DNA from: Methanocella sp. PtaU1.Bin125
Lineage (GTDB): Archaea; Halobacteriota; Methanocellia; Methanocellales; Methanocellaceae
Direction: 5' to 3'
Assembly (NCBI GenBank): GCA_002067315.1
Contig: MVRA01000079.1
Coordinates: forward strand, 1-37,813
Length of the DNA stretch: 37,813 nucleotides
Shown: positions 7,628-15,098 of the stretch, in pieces
Layout of the letters: every line of letters begins with the position of its first letter
Numbering within the stretch: position 1 is the first letter of the stretch
The notes under the pieces: generated by a model
The model's database searches: none
Seen by the model: the letters and a program-made list of their open reading frames with translations, nothing else
What the model was told of the DNA's origin: nothing
Made by a program: the position numbers and the translations under genes

Positions 7628-8629
7628 TCACTTCGTCAGGATCTTCGACAGGTCCACGTTGCGGGCGACCTCTTCCTTGATCGTCTTGATCTTCTTCTCG
7701 TCGGTGGGGTCGATGCGCGCGATCATCTTTTCGACGATGTCCGAAGCGGACAGGGTGTCCTCCTTCACCGATATCATCGGCACCCCGAGGAACCGGGCGC
7801 GGTTGATCGCCTCCTGCGCGGGGAGCAGCCCGCCGGTCAGGATGATGCACGACGTGGATGTGTTCAATGCGGACAGGATGATCTCGTTGCGGTCGCCGCC
7901 GGTGATTACGGCCTTATTCGGGACCCGCTCGAAGTACTTGAGCGCCGACTCCTGCGACATAGCCCCGATCAGCGTCTTCTCGACGAGGTTGTTCAGGTTG
8001 TCGTTGCCGGTGAGCACGATGCCGTTCAGCTCCTCGACGATCTCGAACACGTGCAGTGTCCGCAGCGAGGGCGTGTAAGGCATCATGCCGATGATGGGGA
8101 TGCCCTTACCTGTCAGATAGTTCCCGATGCCCACGTCGTTGCAGAGGTTCAGGATGACGCCTTTCAGCGGGATGCCCCGGTAGTCGAGATAATGCTTGAT
8201 CATGGCAACCCTGTCCAGCGACTCAGGCCTCGCGTCGGAAAGCAGGATCAGGTCGGAGCCGAGCTTTTCGACCATGTCGTAGGTCGACAGCCCGTAGAGA
8301 AAGCCCACGGTGCTGTTCTCGAGGCCTTCGATGATCATCAGCTCTTTGCCTTTGCTCACTTTATTATAGGCGTCCATCACCTGGGCCATGGTGAGCACCG
8401 GGAGCTTTTCCTTCGAGAACGGGCAGAGCTCGCCGGGGTTCGCCTCGAAGTCGAGGAGCGACTGCATGAGATAGGCGTCTTCCTCGACGCGCTGGCCGTT
8501 CACAGTGATCATCTTCTCCTGGAAAGGCTTGAAGAAACCCGTGTAGACCCTGGAGTTAAGCGCGATGCCCAGCGTAATCACAGTCTTACCGCTGCGCGCA
8601 TTGATCGAGCTAATGAAAATCGACTTCAT
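7628..8629 (-). CDS. BioD-like P-loop ATPase with DRTGG domain (COG0857-like)
   Basis: A 333-residue cytosolic protein. Residues 1-200 resemble the dethiobiotin synthetase/cobyrinate synthase-like P-loop fold found at the N-terminus of some phosphotransacetylases; the nucleotide loop is SSINARSGKT (residues 7-16) and LILLSDARPES is the later strand. Residues about 210-310 match a DRTGG domain, with ITGGDRNEI and CIILTGGLLP. The transacetylase domain itself is absent, so this is a free-standing sensor-like or regulatory form; its role is unknown. ATG 8629 follows GAAGGTACGGG on the coding strand. Both flanks are long non-coding regions rich in the TTCACA motif, so it may be transcribed alone. 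Confidence 0.75.
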   Translation of the reverse strand: MKSIFISSINARSGKTVITLGIALNSRVYTGFFKPFQEKMITVNGQRVEEDAYLMQSLLDFEANPGELCPFSKEKLPVLTMAQVMDAYNKVSKGKELMIIEGLENSTVGFLYGLSTYDMVEKLGSDLILLSDARPESLDRVAMIKHYLDYRGIPLKGVILNLCNDVGIGNYLTGKGIPIIGMMPYTPSLRTLHVFEIVEELNGIVLTGNDNLNNLVEKTLIGAMSQESALKYFERVPNKAVITGGDRNEIILSALNTSTSCIILTGGLLPAQEAINRARFLGVPMISVKEDTLSASDIVEKMIARIDPTDEKKIKTIKEEVARNVDLSKILTK

Positions 8630-9150
8630 CCCGTACCTTCACACAGATAGATGTAATCATACTCCTATTAAACGTTTTTCTCGTTACGCCTCCGGCTACC
8701 CGTTTTCCTTGCATCCTCCTTGCGTGTGATATATGAAAACCGTGGTATTCTGAACACTGTATCCGTCCTTTGTGAAATGTGTGTATGCTGCGTCGCAGCC
8801 CTAACATCACGTACCCGATAGTACCGCCGCACATAACGATGAAAAAATGCTCCGGTCGAAGGGTCGTATAAACGTATGTCCGGTCATTCGCTCGCGTTGC
8901 GTCTACAGCGCATTCACAACGTTACGACAATGATTGTGAATGAGAATGTGAACATGGGTCCAATCGCGTGATGTCCGCGGGAACACAGATTTTTTGAATA
9001 GCGGATTCGCGACCGGTGTCAGGTACTGAGCTGTTAACAGGCAGTGCGCAAATTTCCACGACCGTTTCGTGTCCTTTTTCATGTAATAACTCGTATTTAT
9101 CGTTTATTTTTAGAAACGAGACTAATAATACCGTTTTTCGCCATTTAATA
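8630..9150. other. Gene-free region with TTCACA inverted repeat
   Basis: A divergent intergenic region between the DRTGG ATPase and the exported repeat protein. TTCACA/TGTGAA occurs at 8638, 8771, 8913, 8935 and 8947. A perfect inverted repeat CATTCACAA (8911-8919) / TTGTGAATG (8934-8942) with 14-bp spacing is operator-like; the same nine bases TTGTGAATG occur at 7033-7041. No gene, tRNA or box-type small RNA was recognised. Confidence 0.5.
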
Positions 9151-9153
9151 TCC

Positions 9154-9203
9154 TAATATATTTAACAAGGCTGACCGACTTTCTTCACGAACCACAAAGG
9201 AGG
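9154..9203 (+). promoter_or_regulatory. TATA box and Shine-Dalgarno of the Val-Pro repeat protein gene
   Basis: TAATATATTTAA at 9154-9165 is a strong archaeal TATA box; transcription would start near 9187. AAAGGAGG at 9196-9203 is the best Shine-Dalgarno in the window, suggesting high expression of the exported protein that follows. Confidence 0.6.
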
Positions 9204-9214
9204 CTTAGTTGAGC

Positions 9215-10048
9215 ATGATGAAGAAAATCTTAATCGTAGCGATAGTCGCGGTGACCGCGGCTATGTTCGCGGTACCGGCGTTAGCCCAGATCGGCTACGG
9301 CGGCCTGGGCTACGGCGGCGTCGGTGCTGCGGCAGCCGGCGGTCAGGCAATGGTCGGTGCCCCGCAGGATTGCATGGCTACCGTGTCATGCAATGTCCCG
9401 GTGACCCAGATGGTCCCCTACATGACCACTCAGACCCAGATGACCTCGGTCCAGAGACCAGTCGTCGTCCCGCAGCAGTCTTCTGTGACTGTGCCCAAAG
9501 CGGTCACTGTCCCGGAGCAGGTGACTGTGCCCAAGGCAGTCTGTGTGGAGGAGCAGGTGACTGTGCCCAAGCAGGTTATCGTGCCCGAGCAGGTGACTAT
9601 CACGGTCCCGAAGGCAGTAACAGTACCGGAGCAGGTGACTGTGCCCAAGCAGGTTATCGTGCCGGAGCAGGTGACTGTGCCCAAGCAGGTTATCGTGCCG
9701 GAACAGGTTCCAGTGACCACCTATACGACGACTTGCGTAGAAGAACAGGTACCGGTACAGGTGCCGGCAGTCGCGTACCAGCCATGCACGACCATGGTCC
9801 CGCAGACCCGGACGATGGCACTCAGCAGCGCTGACGTAGCCGGTATGGCTGGCGGAGCCGTCTGCCCGCCGGCAGGCGCAGGTACGGGCATCGGAGCTGC
9901 AGGGATTGCACCGGCAGCCGTGGGCGCTGCTGGCGCTGGCGCCGGTATTGGCGCGGGCGCGGGCGCGGGCGCAGGTGCTGCAGGGATGGCTCCCGCAGCC
10001 GGGACAGCCGGCGCAGCGGGTGCCGGGGCCGGACAGGCCGCACGATAA
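9215..10048 (+). CDS. Exported Val-Pro-Glu/Lys repeat protein, unknown
   Basis: About 277 residues. A signal peptide ([22 protein letters not shown]) ends at an ALA-Q cleavage site. After a Gly/Tyr stretch, the middle (roughly residues 90-175) consists of six-residue units of the form V-x-V-P-E/K-Q/A, for example [12 protein letters not shown], partly encoded by adjacent 36-bp repeats at 9635-9670 and 9671-9706. The C-terminal 70 residues are almost only Ala, Gly and Pro. Cysteines are few and spaced ([25 protein letters not shown]). No anchor is seen, so it may be secreted or wall-associated. The pattern recalls low-complexity exported proteins of planctomycetes, which is only a resemblance. 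The start may be TTG 9209, ATG 9215 or ATG 9218; the SD fits the first two. Family not recognised. Confidence 0.8.
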   Translation: MMKKILIVAIVAVTAAMFAVPALAQIGYGGLGYGGVGAAAAGGQAMVGAPQDCMATVSCNVPVTQMVPYMTTQTQMTSVQRPVVVPQQSSVTVPKAVTVPEQVTVPKAVCVEEQVTVPKQVIVPEQVTITVPKAVTVPEQVTVPKQVIVPEQVTVPKQVIVPEQVPVTTYTTTCVEEQVPVQVPAVAYQPCTTMVPQTRTMALSSADVAGMAGGAVCPPAGAGTGIGAAGIAPAAVGAAGAGAGIGAGAGAGAGAAGMAPAAGTAGAAGAGAGQAAR

Positions 10049-10075
10049 GCAGGCCGGATGAACGATTAAAACGAA

Positions 10076-10158
10076 GGCCGCTACAGTCCCGCCACCCATA
10101 ACTACTACCCTGAACCGGAACTGCTGCGGGGCGGCAGCGGCCCTCATTTTTCATTTTT
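10076..10158 (+). terminator. Probable terminator with T-rich tracts
   Basis: GGCCGCT (10076-10082) pairs with AGCGGCC (10136-10142), followed at once by two runs of five T (about 10147-10157). T-tracts are the main archaeal termination signal; the distant pairing may be incidental. It lies 30-110 bp after the repeat-protein stop codon. Confidence 0.5.
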
Positions 10159-10222
10159 GCGATCTCGCATTTATAATATCTCATTTAGATATTGTCTACA
10201 CTTCGCCCGGGATAGCGTAAGG

Positions 10223-10230
10223 TATAAAAA
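10223..10230 (+). promoter_or_regulatory. TATA box of the small acidic protein gene
   Basis: TATAAAAA at 10223-10230, 47 bp before ATG 10270, predicts transcription from about 10250 and a leader of about 20 nt with a weak GAAGGG ribosome site. Confidence 0.5.
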
Positions 10231-10269
10231 GGGAAAGCTGATAGTAAGTAAAAAGCTTGAAGGGTCGCT

Positions 10270-10515
10270 ATGTATATCCCTATCGCCATTTATAAAAATA
10301 ATGTCGTCCTGATCGACAGCATGGACACGTTCGCCCTTTATTTTTGCTCCAGCGTAAAGCAGCGGATGAGGCCCACAGTGCCCGACGCCCAGGTGGACTA
10401 CGACGCCGACGGCATGCCGATCGTGACCGATGGCGAAGACGAGTTCGGCGGCTCCGGCTCTACGGCTGACGAAATGTTCATCGAGTCCGGCATGGATGAC
10501 GACGACGACTTGTGA
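10270..10515 (+). CDS. Small acidic protein, unknown
   Basis: An 81-residue protein. The first 35 residues are mixed (MYIPIAIYKNNVVLIDSMDTFALYF), while the second half is strongly acidic and Gly/Ser-rich, ending in five Asp residues and Leu. It has no signal peptide, membrane span or cysteine pair. No family is recognised. Support for a real gene is a clear TATA box at 10223-10230, a suitable leader and typical GC-rich third positions. It is convergent with the MTH865-like gene, 45 bp away. Confidence 0.5.
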   Translation: MYIPIAIYKNNVVLIDSMDTFALYFCSSVKQRMRPTVPDAQVDYDADGMPIVTDGEDEFGGSGSTADEMFIESGMDDDDDL

Positions 10516-10560
10516 GTCGGACGATTTGTTGGTCTGGTGACCGATAAACCGTTACCTCTT

Positions 10561-10893
10561 TTACTGTCGTCTTGGGCTTGATGCTCCCGGCGTGATTTCG
10601 CACCTGCTGGCCAGCAGCGTCGCCGCGTCACCAGCGTTCTTTATGGGGAAATCGCTATCGCTCAGGTCCTTGATGATGTCGTGGATGGACGTGTCCCTGC
10701 CCCGGTACCGGCACTTGATCGGGGTGCCGAAGGGGTAAATGTCCGACAGCTCTCGCTTACTATTGATCGGGAACTTGACGCCGCACTCGGTGAGCTGCCT
10801 GACGATCGTGGCTTTCATCTCGTCGATCTCTTCGATACCCTCCGGGGTACCGGCAGGCGCGCCCAGTAAAGTCGTGCTTTCTCTCTCGCTCAT
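10561..10893 (-). CDS. MTH865-like family protein
   Basis: About 110 residues. The centre matches the MTH865 family as I know it: an N-terminal helix, FPINSKRELSDIYPFG, a polar turn with TPIKCRYRGRDTSIHDIIKDL, and the closing DFPIKNAGDAATLL. Family members in methanogens are about 80 residues, structurally known and functionally unknown; this one has short extensions at both ends. ATG 10893 is favoured over the longer frame at 10905 because GGTGAT sits 5 bases before it on the coding strand. The function stays unknown. Confidence 0.65.
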   Translation of the reverse strand: MSERESTTLLGAPAGTPEGIEEIDEMKATIVRQLTECGVKFPINSKRELSDIYPFGTPIKCRYRGRDTSIHDIIKDLSDSDFPIKNAGDAATLLASRCEITPGASSPRRQ

Positions 10894-11010
10894 GCATATC
10901 ACCAACAGATATTTTCTTATTTTTATATAATTATAAGGCTTGCCGGAGGATATGCGTAAAAAAACAGAAAAAGAATAGTCCCGGTGCGACAGCGCCCGGG
11001 GCGTCGGGGC

Positions 11011-12306
11011 CTAGTCCATCCGGACCGGATCGACTTTCATATACTCCCGGAGCACCGTGGTGGCATAGCTTCCCTTGCGCAGGAAGAATTTTGCCCGGAG
11101 GGCGGTCTCTTCCGGCACGATCACGGGGCTCACCGGGGTGACTGCCTCGCGCCACCGGCCCGCGGAGGTCAGCTCTGGCAGCTGCTCTATCTCGAAGCCT
11201 TCCAGGGCCACGCCTTCGGCTTCGAAGACCGTCCTGGCCGTCTCGTCGATCATTTCGGGCTTTGTGTCCCGGCCCGCCAGCGGCAACACCAGGAACGCGC
11301 GTCTCCGCTTTTGCAGGTACAATACGTCCGGCCTGTTCTTCGCGGTCACCAGCTCGATCTTTGCCGGGTCCGGCTCGCCGCCCGGCCCGGAAAAGCACAC
11401 GACGTCCCCGGTGCCCGGCACGGTCAGGGACAGCCCTGTTTTCATCCGCTGGCTCAATATACGGTTGAACAGGTACGACTGGTAGGCATGCACGAACATG
11501 CTGATCAGGTTGCCGGGCAGCGCCCGGAAGGCGCCCGCGTAGTCGCCCGGGCGTTCGACCAGCCTGTGCATCATGGCGCGCTCGTAGCGCAAATTCAACG
11601 GGTACGTCTCGAGGCCGCTCCGGAAGTCGCGCGTCTTCCAGACGGCGTCCCGCACTTCCCGGCTGGCCTGAGACTCCCACGGGAACGAGCGGGCGATATA
11701 GGTCATGGCGGCGCCTTCGATGTCGCCTTTGACGATCCGCTCCCCCACCAGGTGGGTGACCGGCCGGCGGATGCCGAACCGCTGGTAGCCGAAAAAGTTC
11801 GGGACCCCGCCCGCGGCCGCGATGCCGGCGGAGATCCCGGACACGCGCTTTTCCATCTCCTGCCGGCCGATGTCGATGTCGCTGATCAGGATATCGAAAT
11901 CGTTGCCCTTCAGGTCGCCCGGCGCGATGTCCTTGTTCGAGCGGCCCAGCGGCGTAACGCTGACGCGGGGCAGGGTGATCCTGCTCAGGTCCTCCGCGGC
12001 GGCGCCCCGGATGCTCATGAGCTGGGACGTCACCGCCCGCTTGTCCTTGATCCCGGCGATGCCGATGCGGTCGTCGCTGATGCCCAGCTGCCGGGCCATG
12101 TCCCGCAGCAGGTGGTGGGTCTCCCAGTTCTCCTTGACCACGCGGACGATCAGGCAATCTCCCGTCTCGCCTGCCTTAACGTCGGAAATCTCGTCCACGA
12201 CGAAATCTGCGACGTCGTTGCGCAGCCGGCCGCCGATACCGTCCGCGTCCGTCAGGTAGGCCCCGATGCCCATGAGCCGCTCGAGCTCGTAGGGGCTGTC
12301 TCTCAT
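11011..12306 (-). CDS. truD: tRNA pseudouridine(13) synthase TruD
   Basis: A 431-residue TruD-family enzyme, which isomerises uridine 13 in tRNA. The catalytic motif GIAGIKDKRAVTSQ is at residues 82-95 with the catalytic Asp at about 88. Other family blocks are GVPNFFGYQRFGIRRPVTH, GNLISMFVHAYQSYLFN and a C-terminal SPVIVPEE/ FFLRKGSYATTVLREYMK block. The length suits the archaeal type. It is last of three minus-strand genes; its ATG lies 4 bp after the stop of the preceding gene, with TGTGATCGC as ribosome site. The order pth2 - unknown - truD indicates one operon for tRNA maintenance. Confidence 0.95.
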   Translation of the reverse strand: MRDSPYELERLMGIGAYLTDADGIGGRLRNDVADFVVDEISDVKAGETGDCLIVRVVKENWETHHLLRDMARQLGISDDRIGIAGIKDKRAVTSQLMSIRGAAAEDLSRITLPRVSVTPLGRSNKDIAPGDLKGNDFDILISDIDIGRQEMEKRVSGISAGIAAAGGVPNFFGYQRFGIRRPVTHLVGERIVKGDIEGAAMTYIARSFPWESQASREVRDAVWKTRDFRSGLETYPLNLRYERAMMHRLVERPGDYAGAFRALPGNLISMFVHAYQSYLFNRILSQRMKTGLSLTVPGTGDVVCFSGPGGEPDPAKIELVTAKNRPDVLYLQKRRRAFLVLPLAGRDTKPEMIDETARTVFEAEGVALEGFEIEQLPELTSAGRWREAVTPVSPVIVPEETALRAKFFLRKGSYATTVLREYMKVDPVRMD

Positions 12307-12310
12307 GCGA

Positions 12311-12763
12311 TCACACGTAGGGCTGGTCGAACTTGTCCTCGCGCGGCCGGGTCTCGCCGGGCTTCTGGAAGTTGATCACCGGCAGCGGCACGGCGGGCGG
12401 CAGGCTCAGGTTCTGCGCCAGCAGCATGGCCAGCGGCACGATGCGGGCGACCATGTTGTTGGCGATCTCGTTCTGTATGACCGGGTCCGCGCGCCCCGCG
12501 TCCCACTCCTCCTTCGCCTTCCCCGCGTCGCCACCGGCGCGGTCGCAGTAGCCCTCGAACCGGATGAAGCCGATGGACGGGTTCAGGTAGTTGATGGCGA
12601 CGGTAAATTCGACCCTCAACAGGTCCCCGGCCGGGCCGCGGACGGCGGACGGGTTCCGCAGGTTGATGTCGTAGTTGACGTTGATGTTCCTGTATTTAGC
12701 GAGCTCTTCCAGCGGCACGTGCCGGGCCGTCTCTATCTTGCTGATGCTGAAACCGACAAACAT
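12311..12763 (-). CDS. Conserved unknown between pth2 and truD (possibly SecB-like fold)
   Basis: A 150-residue soluble protein. It has alternating hydrophobic strands (NINVNYDINLR, LLRVEFTVAINYLNPSIGFIRFEGYC) followed by a helix IQNEIANNMVARIVPLAMLLAQNLSLPPAVPLPVINF. Four long strands followed by a helix ending in LPP-PLP resemble the SecB chaperone fold; this is a weak, by-eye comparison. It starts 8 bp after the pth2 stop and ends 4 bp before truD, so it is surely co-transcribed and may serve translation or nascent-chain handling. I do not recognise a named family with certainty. Confidence 0.75.
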   Translation of the reverse strand: MFVGFSISKIETARHVPLEELAKYRNINVNYDINLRNPSAVRGPAGDLLRVEFTVAINYLNPSIGFIRFEGYCDRAGGDAGKAKEEWDAGRADPVIQNEIANNMVARIVPLAMLLAQNLSLPPAVPLPVINFQKPGETRPREDKFDQPYV

Positions 12764-12771
12764 AATGATAC

Positions 12772-13125
12772 CTACATGAGCTTGAGCTGGCCGACGATCT
12801 TGTCCAGCGTCGTCGCGTCCGCCGGGCCCATGCCCAGCGCGGTGATCGTGCCCGGCGGCACAGTGGTGAGGCCGGCGTCCTGGATGAGCGCGGTGGGGAT
12901 GTCCATGCGGCGCGCTTCCTCCTTGTACCTGAAGAGTTCCTGGAGCGAGTTCACCTTGAGGACGATCTTCTTCTGCCCCTCCCGCTTCCACTCCTCCTGC
13001 ACGGCGGGCTTCGCCCACTCGTAGGCCGAGATCGCCGCGTGCGCCACCTGGACGCACATCTTGCCCTTCGGCAGCTTGAGGTCCTCCCGGACCAGAATGC
13101 ACTGTTTATACTCTGTCATCGTCAT
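12772..13125 (-). CDS. pth2: Peptidyl-tRNA hydrolase Pth2
   Basis: A 117-residue protein, the normal length of archaeal Pth2, which frees tRNA from prematurely released peptidyl-tRNA. Family motifs are KQCILVREDLKLPKGKMCVQVAHAA at the N-terminus, the LVxxxxEL-like helix SLQELFRYKEEARR, and the C-terminal IQDAGLTTVPPGTITALGMGP. ATG 13125 gives the usual start a few residues before KQCILVR; a second ATG at 13119 is possible. It is the first gene of the pth2 - unknown - truD operon. Confidence 0.95.
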   Translation of the reverse strand: MTMTEYKQCILVREDLKLPKGKMCVQVAHAAISAYEWAKPAVQEEWKREGQKKIVLKVNSLQELFRYKEEARRMDIPTALIQDAGLTTVPPGTITALGMGPADATTLDKIVGQLKLM

Positions 13126-13323
13126 TACCGGCTATAACGTCATGAGGCTCTCATTGTATTTATTGACTATTACAGGCCGGCGTGGGCGATGAGGCAGCAG
13201 CCGCATACTTTATCCCGGGAACGTGCTCGACCTGTACGAGGTGGTAAAAATGATCGACAAAAAAGGATATGATTAAAGAGCTGTAGCATAGTAATAAGAA
13301 TCATCATATCTTTGTCTGCTTAT

Positions 13324-13369
13324 TATATCTACAGATATACAGAATATTGACAGATATACGGTATATCTG
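13324..13369 (+). promoter_or_regulatory. Double palindromic operator upstream of the reductase gene
   Basis: Two palindromes lie 34-80 bp before the GTG start: TATATCT-AC-AGATATA at 13324-13339 and CAGATATAC-G-GTATATCTG at 13351-13369, their centres about 28 bp apart. Both share AGATATA half-sites, and an AGATAT-like remnant follows at 13371. They overlap the likely TATA region, a position suited to repression. The protein that binds is unknown. Confidence 0.6.
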
Positions 13370-13402
13370 CTGATATGTGGAATATGCGGAGGGCCGGTCT
13401 TC

Positions 13403-14599
13403 GTGGAAAAAAAGGATTACGACGTCGTGGTGGTGGGCGCGGGCCCTGCCGGCTCGATAGCCGCCAAATACGCCGCGAAATATGGCGCGAAGACGCTTTT
13501 GATCGAGGAGCACGGGCAGGTCGGTTCCCCGGTCTCGTGCACGGGCCACATCAGCCGGAAGGCCCTTCTCGAGTGCGAGCTGCCCGAGGACGGCAGCTAC
13601 GTTAATAAAAAAATCCGGGGGGCGTTTGTCTATGCGCCCGACGGCCGGTCCATTGTCCTGGACGGGAAGCGCACGATGACCTACGTCGTCGAGCGCAAGA
13701 TCTTCGACCGGGAGCTGGCCAGGCAGGCGGTCATCGGGGGCGCCGACATTACCATCAGCACCAGGGCCGAGCGCCTGCGTCAAGTAGAGGGTGGCGTGCA
13801 GATCGATACTGAAGGGCCCGAGGGTCCGGCTGCGATAAACGCAAAGGTGGTCATCGGGGCGGACGGAGTGAAGAGCAAGGTCGCCCGCGCGGCCGGGCTG
13901 GGACGGCTGCCGCACGTGTGCTCGGCCATCCAGGTGGAGTCGGAATACGAGCCCAGGGACCCCGAGTTCGTGGAGATGTTCGCCGGCCGCTCCTATGCGC
14001 CCGGCTACTTCGCCTGGTCGGTGCCGACCTCGGGGGACTGCTGCAGGGTCGGGCTCATCGCCGACGAGAACGCCCACGTCTACCTCGATCGCCTGCTGAA
14101 GGAGCATCCGGTCGTGTCCGGAAAGGCGCGCTCGGCGGTCGACCTGATCGTAGGCGGCATCCCGGTGGGCACGCTCAGGCAGACGGTCGCGGACGGTGTC
14201 ATGATCGTCGGAGACGCGGCCGGCCATGTCAAGCCTATCTCCTACGGCGGCATCTATGCCGGAGCGCGGTGTGCCAGGATCGCCGGGGAGGTGGCAGCGA
14301 AGGCCGTGCAGGAGGGCGACACGTCCGCCCGCCGCCTGGGCGAGTACGAGAAGCGCTGGCGCGCCGACCTCGGGCTGGAGCTCGCCTTCGGCATGCGGTT
14401 CCGGCGCATGTATGGCCGGATGACCGACGCGGAGATGAACGAGGCGATACGGCTGCTGGACGATCCTGACATCGCCGAGGTCATGACCCGTTACGGCGAC
14501 ATCGATCGCCCGTCGGCGCTGGCCGTGGAGCTGCTCAAGGTCACGAAAAGCAAGGGCATCTGGCGGCTGATGGCCCTGCTGGCCCGGCTCATCATCTGA
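13403..14599 (+). CDS. Geranylgeranyl reductase family flavoprotein
   Basis: A 398-residue FAD protein of the geranylgeranyl reductase family; archaeal members saturate the isoprenoid chains of membrane lipids. It has the dinucleotide motif VVVVGAGPAGSIAAKYAAKYG near residues 7-27, the family segment GSPVSCTGHISRKAL, and the second FAD motif GVMIVGDAAGHVKPISYGGIYAGARCA. Several lipid-reductase-like paralogues exist in methanogens, so exact substrate (di-geranylgeranyl lipid or other polyprenyl) is inferred. GTG 13403 is preceded by GCGGAGGG. It stands alone, downstream of a clear palindromic operator, which suggests regulated expression. Confidence 0.85.
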   Translation: MEKKDYDVVVVGAGPAGSIAAKYAAKYGAKTLLIEEHGQVGSPVSCTGHISRKALLECELPEDGSYVNKKIRGAFVYAPDGRSIVLDGKRTMTYVVERKIFDRELARQAVIGGADITISTRAERLRQVEGGVQIDTEGPEGPAAINAKVVIGADGVKSKVARAAGLGRLPHVCSAIQVESEYEPRDPEFVEMFAGRSYAPGYFAWSVPTSGDCCRVGLIADENAHVYLDRLLKEHPVVSGKARSAVDLIVGGIPVGTLRQTVADGVMIVGDAAGHVKPISYGGIYAGARCARIAGEVAAKAVQEGDTSARRLGEYEKRWRADLGLELAFGMRFRRMYGRMTDAEMNEAIRLLDDPDIAEVMTRYGDIDRPSALAVELLKVTKSKGIWRLMALLARLII

Positions 14600-15098
14600 C
14601 GGACGCGTATTCGCGTTGTCCGGCAACCAGTGAATGGCATGCCGGGTGGCCGGCCACGATATTGCTTTCAGATAGCCCGGTCAGCGGTCGTCCACCGATC
14701 TTTTACGGATACGACAACCGGCTTGCATTCCTGTAATTTGTCAATCCTAATTGGAAGCTAAATACTTACAATTATAAATACTATCAATTCATTGACCAAT
14801 AATTATAAGCGTATTTAGGGCTTGAAAAGCAATTTCAATCCTGTAATTGCTCTCTAATAACAAAAAGGCCCTGAAATGCGATAATAAATAAAAACGGTTT
14901 GAGAGATACGGTCTAAAACGGATATTCCGCAATCCGTATACCGGGCTGCGGGGGAAAAACGGTCTCTACAGAGCCAGAGACAGGTTTTTCTCGCATGGGC
15001 TTCCCGCAAGAACCGCCGCTCTCGGTAAACCTGATGTATCATCCGTAGTTTCAGAAAGCGATTGGCATTCGAGTGCGATCGCTATCGGAGGGGTAGTC
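14600..15098 (+). other. 499-bp upstream region of the chemoreceptor gene
   Basis: No gene. The centre (about 14750-14900) is AT-rich with several TATA-like stretches (ATTATAAATA near 14771, AATTATAAGC near 14801, ATAATAAATAAAAA near 14881). CCTGTAATT occurs twice (14730-14738 and 14840-14848). ACGGTCT repeats at 14909 and 14960. CGGAGGGG at 15087-15094 is the ribosome site of the MCP gene. The long leader suggests regulated transcription. Confidence 0.45.

Noticed and set aside
8051-8650. Plus-strand ORF of 199 codons
   Set aside because: Antisense to the DRTGG ATPase gene with His/Val/Arg-rich shadow composition.
6961-9150. Replication origin candidate
   Set aside because: AT-richness and repeated motifs are suggestive, but no Orc1/Cdc6 gene or recognisable origin recognition box is present.
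9481-9706. CRISPR or minisatellite reading of the 36-bp repeats
   Set aside because: The repeats are in frame, encode regular Val-Pro units and lie within one exported-protein gene.
13228-13279. Short frame ending YEVVKMIDKKGYD upstream of the reductase gene
   Set aside because: Too short (about 17 codons) and without clear start or conservation evidence; might be a gene remnant.
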